Assembly (NCBI GenBank): GCA_900766135.1
Contig: CAAFUF010000003.1
Coordinates: forward strand, 367,265-431,264
DNA: 64,000 nucleotides
DNA from: Paenibacillaceae bacterium
Lineage (GTDB): Bacteria > Bacillota > Bacilli > Paenibacillales > Paenibacillaceae
Direction of reading: 5' to 3'
Shown here piece after piece: positions 60,491-64,000 of the stretch. A program made the position numbers and the translations under genes. The notes beneath the pieces were generated by a model. That model was not told the DNA's origin and made no database searches. It saw only the letters and a program-made list of their open reading frames with translations. Numbering within the stretch: the first letter of the stretch is position 1; the number at the start of each line of letters is the position of its first letter.

Positions 60491-61285
60491 TCACTTTGCC
60501 TTCGCGGCGCTTGTCAAATAATGCTCCACTCCGTCCAGAATCCGCTCCAAACCAAATTCGATGTCATTCCCTACATCGTTGTCGGCCTCATCTTCCCCGG
60601 TGTATTCTCCCGACATCACGAGCGGATGCAGATACGGAAACCGCTCGGCAGTGACGAGCTCCTTCAGCGCCGCACTGTAGCTGAACCCGCTAAATTCGCC
60701 TGGGCTAGTCCCCGAATTTAAAGCTCGGTCCATGTCCCGTTGCAGGATTCCGCATGCCCGCGCATAGCTGCTTAAGAGCAGGATGATCGACATTTTCGCG
60801 TAGCCGCTGATGGGGAAGTTCTGTAATCCCCGCAGCGCCCAATCGACGAACCGCAAACTGTTCGGCGTGATCGGCGCGCCGTAAATCGGGAGATCGGCAA
60901 ACCAGGGGTGTTCCTTATATACTTTCACCGTGCTCCAAACGAAGGTCCGCATCATCCCCCGCCAGTCGTCCGGATCCTGTTCCTCTGGAAGCGGGATGTC
61001 ACAAATCGCCTCCTGCATGAGCAGCAGCAAATCGTCCTTGCTCGGAATATATCGATACAGCGACATGGCCGTATATCCCAGCGCTCCGGCGACCCGGCTC
61101 ATGGAAACGGCAGCCAACCCGTCCTGATCCGCAAGCGCAACCGCGGTGCTAACAATTTCCGGGATGCTCATCTCCCGTTTGGGCCCTCGTTTCGGTTCCG
61201 GGATCAACCCCCAGGTCACGGCCACTCCGTGAGGAAGGCCTTTGGTATAGTTGCGATCGTCCGCCTTGTTTCCATTTTCGTTCAT
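60491..61285 (-). CDS. TetR-family regulator (TetR_C type)
   Basis: ATG at 61285 follows GAGGAG by 9 bases; about 264 residues. HTH: MSIPEIVSTAVALADQDGLAAVSMSRVAGALGYTAMSLYRYIPSKDDLLLLM, then the large TetR_C ligand domain (WRGMMRTFVWSTVKVYKEHPWFADL...). This subgroup typically represses drug exporters, and the DrrAB-type genes are convergent next door. Likely operators are the repeat at 58691 and its own upstream palindrome. Confidence 0.92.
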   Translation of the reverse strand: MNENGNKADDRNYTKGLPHGVAVTWGLIPEPKRGPKREMSIPEIVSTAVALADQDGLAAVSMSRVAGALGYTAMSLYRYIPSKDDLLLLMQEAICDIPLPEEQDPDDWRGMMRTFVWSTVKVYKEHPWFADLPIYGAPITPNSLRFVDWALRGLQNFPISGYAKMSIILLLSSYARACGILQRDMDRALNSGTSPGEFSGFSYSAALKELVTAERFPYLHPLVMSGEYTGEDEADNDVGNDIEFGLERILDGVEHYLTSAAKAK

Positions 61286-61326
61286 GTATCTTGTCTCCTC
61301 GATTTGCATAAGGTCATGGTATTAAC

Positions 61327-61343
61327 TGCTTATTATATAAGCA
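61327..61343. promoter_or_regulatory. Palindrome upstream of the TetR gene
   Basis: TGCTTAT-TAT-ATAAGCA, 42-58 bases before the TetR start codon, is a candidate autoregulatory operator. It does not match the 58691 repeat closely. Confidence 0.4.
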
Positions 61344-61384
61344 ATATACCATAAATTCAGGGACAACATCCATGAACGAGTGCA

Positions 61385-62074
61385 TTAGGAATCCGCCCCT
61401 CCCCGTTCGAAAGGCGCTCCCGAAAACTCGTCCTGCGCTCGGAAGCTCAATCGTCCGATGCCGGCTGCGGTCAGTTCGACCGGGTAGAAACGCGCCGGGG
61501 TTCGGTTCGAGAAATACCATTCCCGTTTGTCCCTGACGACGATCAGCAGCCCGTATTCGTCCCCGACCGGAGTCAACCCCGGATCGTCCTCTCTCCAATT
61601 CGGAATCCCTGCGGCGTTCAGACGATGAACAAACGGGATCACCTCGGAAGCGACGATGCCGATTTCGCTGACGCCTATGATGTCGTCGATCGAGAAATCA
61701 TGGCTGATCCCGCTGGGCAAATTATGCCGGGCGATCCATTCCACGATATTTCCGGACGGATCTTTAAAATAAACCGCATGAGCGTTCCAGGAAGCGAAGA
61801 ACACCTCGTCCTCCCCCTGTTCGCGGAGGAGCGGAACCCTGGCCGCCAGCCACCGTTTGGCTTCCGCAAATTTATTTTCCGGTACGTTTAGAGCAAAATG
61901 ATAATATGGAGATTCGCTCTCCAGAGCCAATCGAAACGTGATCAGCGTCGCGCCGGCTTGAATCGTGAAGTGCTCCAATCCTTGCTCGATCAAGGCAAAC
62001 CCAAGGGTCTCGGTATAAAAGGCTTCCGTCTCCTGCAGTTGCCCCGACCATAACGTCATTTCGGTAAGCTTCAT
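61385..62074 (-). CDS. VOC-family protein (double glyoxalase-like)
   Basis: ATG at 62074 with GGGAGTGAGG upstream; about 229 residues. Two VOC modules: MTLWSGQLQETEAFYTETLGFALIEQG...AVYFKDPSGNIVEWIARHN in the first (typical His/Glu ligands in HF and VEW positions), and VSEIGIVASEVIPFVHRLNAAGIPNW...YGLLIVVRDKREWYF in the second. It resembles two-domain YwbC/CatE-like proteins. Function (lyase, dioxygenase or resistance protein) not determined. Confidence 0.85.
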   Translation of the reverse strand: MKLTEMTLWSGQLQETEAFYTETLGFALIEQGLEHFTIQAGATLITFRLALESESPYYHFALNVPENKFAEAKRWLAARVPLLREQGEDEVFFASWNAHAVYFKDPSGNIVEWIARHNLPSGISHDFSIDDIIGVSEIGIVASEVIPFVHRLNAAGIPNWREDDPGLTPVGDEYGLLIVVRDKREWYFSNRTPARFYPVELTAAGIGRLSFRAQDEFSGAPFERGGADS

Positions 62075-62124
62075 GTTCCTCACTCCCATCTTGGGCGACG
62101 ACGATGAACATCCCTTCTGCCGAA

Positions 62125-62442
62125 TTAAGCCAAGCTCTCCAGGTATTCGCGGATTTGGCCCGGCGTCTTGGCAAATTTGCTGTGCAGGTGGGCGATCTTC
62201 TCCCCGTTTTTATAAACAAGCAGGCTCGGGATTCCCCGCACCTCGTTGGCTTCGGCCAGCGGCTGGAATTCCTCTGCATCCATCGCGTAGAACTCTTTAT
62301 CCGTATGCTCCGTAATGATATCTCCAATGAACCGGTCGAGGTTTTTGCAATCCGGGCACCAGGTCGTATCGAATTTGATGACCGTATACCGGTCTCTTTG
62401 AATCAGTTGGTCGAATTGCGTTTCCGATTGGACTCTTTCCAT
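62125..62442 (-). CDS. Thioredoxin-family protein
   Basis: ATG at 62442, AAAGGAG 9 bases upstream; 105 residues, about the length of thioredoxin. The active site is FDTTWCPDCKNLDRFI, with the cis-Pro loop VRGIPSLLVYKNGEKIAHL. It has no signal peptide, so acts in the cytosol as a disulfide reductase. WCPDC in place of WCGPC points to the thioredoxin-like YtpP/YdbP group rather than TrxA. Confidence 0.9.
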   Translation of the reverse strand: MERVQSETQFDQLIQRDRYTVIKFDTTWCPDCKNLDRFIGDIITEHTDKEFYAMDAEEFQPLAEANEVRGIPSLLVYKNGEKIAHLHSKFAKTPGQIREYLESLA

Positions 62443-62611
62443 CCGGATCCACTCCTTTAATTGTAGATTTGATAGTTTAAATTTGAATATTTGCCTTAAA
62501 TCGATTATAACGTATCTGCGCGAAGACGCCATAGTCTTCATCAAGGTTTCATCTTGGCGGATCCATGGTACAATCTTTGGTAAAAATAACGCGAAAGGAT
62601 GGCGACTGATC

Positions 62612-62938
62612 ATGCTCCTCGCGATTCTCTTGTTTCTTGTCGCCGGGCTTGCCGAAATCGGCGGCGGCTATCTGGTCTGGCTGTGGCTTCGCGAATCCAG
62701 ACCGCTATGGTACGGCGTCGCAGGCGGGCTGATCCTGATCGTCTACGGCATCATTCCGACGCTGCAAAAGTTTCCTTCCTTCGGCCGCGTATATGCAGCC
62801 TACGGCGGGGTGTTCATCGCGCTGGCCGTGTTATGGGGCTGGTGGGTGGACAAGAAGACGCCCGACCTCTTCGATTGGCTTGGCGCCGCGATCTGCCTGT
62901 TCGGCGTCTCGATCATCCTTTGGGCGCCACGACACTAG
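62612..62938 (+). CDS. YnfA family membrane protein (UPF0060)
   Basis: 108 residues; ATG at 62612 with AAAGGA about 12 bases upstream. Four membrane helices and the family signatures LFLVAGLAEIGGGYLVWLWLRE, GGLILIVYGIIPTLQKFPSFGRVYAAYGGVFI and KKTPDLFDWLGAAICLFGVSIILWAPR. It is a small-multidrug-resistance-like protein of unknown substrate. The serine hydrolase gene starts 17 bases later. Confidence 0.93.
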   Translation: MLLAILLFLVAGLAEIGGGYLVWLWLRESRPLWYGVAGGLILIVYGIIPTLQKFPSFGRVYAAYGGVFIALAVLWGWWVDKKTPDLFDWLGAAICLFGVSIILWAPRH

Positions 62939-62954
62939 AAAGGACAACAACGCA

Positions 62955-63878
62955 ATGAATCTCTCTTCCATTACTGCGGCCATCGCGCCGCTCCATTTGC
63001 GAAGCTGTTTAATCCATCGGGAAGGCCGGATGGTCTTCGAGCACTACCGGAACGATCAAATGGCCGAGCAGATCGCGAAAACCAACTCCTGTACGAAAAG
63101 CTTCTTGTCCGCGCTAATCTGCATCGCCTTCGACCGCGGTTTGCTGCCGCCGCCCGATACGCCAATACGCACCTTTTTCCCGCAGTTGGACGAGGACCCC
63201 GACGAGCGGAAGCGGGAGATTACCTTGCGGCATCTCCTCACCATGTCGGGCGGTTGGAATTGGACGGAATTCGGCGGGCACCATTCGTTTCCGCGGATGA
63301 CCCGCTCGCGGGACTGGGTCCGGTTCGCGCTGGAGCAGCCGATGGCCGATCGCCCCGGCGACCGGATGGAATACAACTCCGGCGGCTCGCAGCTTTTGTC
63401 GGCGATCCTGGCCCAAGCCGCCGGCATGCCGGCGGCCCGTTTTGCCGAGGAGCATCTGTTCGGCCCGCTCGGCATCGATACCTACCGATGGGAGCAAGAC
63501 CCGCAAGGGATTCACACCGGCGGGTTCGGCCTGTGGCTCCGACCGGCCGACATGATGAAGTTCGGTCTGCTCTATCTGCGGCAAGGCGTTTGGAACGGAC
63601 AACAGCTGATCCGCCGGGAACGGCTGGCGGAATCCGTCCGGCCCGCGATCGACGTCGAAGCGCCGAGGCGCGGCTGCTATGCCTGGCATTGGTGGACGGA
63701 CGTTTACCAAGAGGACCGGACATCGTCCTTTGATTTTTTCTACGCCCGCGGCTACGGGGGACAGTTCATTTACGTCATTCCAAGCCTCGAGACCGTCATC
63801 GTCTTGACCGATGATAAGCTTAAACGAGATCGCCCCCCGGCCGAAGTGTTCCGGATGGGGATTGCGCCGTACCTCTAA
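62955..63878 (+). CDS. Serine hydrolase (class C beta-lactamase/esterase family)
   Basis: ATG at 62955 after AAAGGA; 307 residues, no signal peptide. The SxxK motif is TNSCTKSFLSALI (Ser nucleophile, Lys base), YxN is MEYNSGGSQLLSAIL, and the third motif region lies in FFYARGYGGQFIYVIP, with a Y-G-G in place of KTG. The fold is that of penicillin-binding-protein-like esterases rather than true beta-lactamases. It follows ynfA closely, suggesting one transcript. Confidence 0.9.
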   Translation: MNLSSITAAIAPLHLRSCLIHREGRMVFEHYRNDQMAEQIAKTNSCTKSFLSALICIAFDRGLLPPPDTPIRTFFPQLDEDPDERKREITLRHLLTMSGGWNWTEFGGHHSFPRMTRSRDWVRFALEQPMADRPGDRMEYNSGGSQLLSAILAQAAGMPAARFAEEHLFGPLGIDTYRWEQDPQGIHTGGFGLWLRPADMMKFGLLYLRQGVWNGQQLIRRERLAESVRPAIDVEAPRRGCYAWHWWTDVYQEDRTSSFDFFYARGYGGQFIYVIPSLETVIVLTDDKLKRDRPPAEVFRMGIAPYL

Positions 63879-63885
63879 GCAAAAA

Positions 63886-64000
63886 GGGGCTGTCCCAAAA
63901 GTCATCGTAGATGACTGAGGGACGTCCCTCTTTTTCATTTTGTTAAACAAAAAGAAACCAATCCTTGGTAAAATGGAAGTGTCGAGCAACCATTCGAAAA
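63886..64000 (+). mobile_element. Probable left end of an IS1182-type insertion sequence
   Basis: GGGGCTGTCCCAAAAGTCAT begins at 63886, a terminus typical of IS1182/IS1272-like elements, and folds into a hairpin (AGTCATC/GATGACT, outer GGGxxGTCCC). A promoter-like, transposase-upstream type sequence (TTGGTAAAATGGAAGTGTCGAG) follows, and the window ends before the transposase start. Confidence 0.5.

Overview
The window looks like a chromosomal segment of a Paenibacillus-type Gram-positive bacterium (Bacillota). The evidence is a cyclodextrin glucanotransferase of the Paenibacillus/Bacillus kind, several large secreted polysaccharide hydrolases with binding modules, AGGAGG-type ribosome binding sites with many TTG and GTG starts, T-box leaders, and a sugar ABC importer without its own ATPase. 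Most genes lie on the minus strand. I saw no rRNA, tRNA or CRISPR array.

Region 1 (1-6200) is AT-rich and reads as a defence or foreign island. A minus-strand run of five genes encodes TIR-superfamily proteins: an ATPase-TIR fusion, two ThsB-like (MTH538/DUF1863) TIR proteins, a stand-alone TIR protein, and a protein with two TIR-like halves that runs off the left edge. All keep the expected NADase glutamate. No ThsA-type effector is visible, so this is either part of a Thoeris-like locus or a different multi-TIR system. A small DUF6809-like gene and a divergent Xre regulator follow, sharing an 18-bp perfect inverted repeat.

Region 2 (6300-14900) holds a GNAT acetyltransferase, a GH26 mannanase split by an in-frame TAA that separates its two catalytic glutamates, a VOC protein, a RelE-type toxin-antitoxin pair, a GH18 chitinase, an orphan T-box, a PNPOx-like gene also broken by an in-frame TAA, and a HAD hydrolase.

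Region 3 (15169-21044) is an apparent six-gene operon: a two-component system, then SqdX-like and SqdB-like sulfolipid enzymes with a GtrA-type membrane protein and a patatin-like protein. It predicts sulfoquinovosyl lipid synthesis.

Region 4 (21293-30613) has another two-component system followed by a sugar importer (two permeases and a binding protein), an unusual membrane-fusion protein, and a ten-repeat Ig-like (BIG2) surface protein.

Region 5 (31110-44700) contains an ECF sigma factor with a probable anti-sigma protein, the CGTase gene behind a promoter, cre-like site and attenuator-like terminator, a Phd-Uma2 fusion, a divergent SDR/TetR pair, a serine transporter with an FAD amine oxidoreductase, T-box-controlled asd, lipoproteins and a DUF1906 protein.

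Region 6 (44798-64000) holds an AraC regulator divergent from a glycoside hydrolase, an isochorismatase-like enzyme, an MFS exporter with a second AraC regulator, a lipoprotein behind two FNR/CRP-like sites, an SDR with a TetR remnant, a GH81 laminarinase with six F5/8C modules, a DrrAB-type exporter with a TetR regulator, a VOC protein, a thioredoxin, YnfA, a serine hydrolase and, at the right edge, what looks like the start of an IS1182-type insertion sequence.
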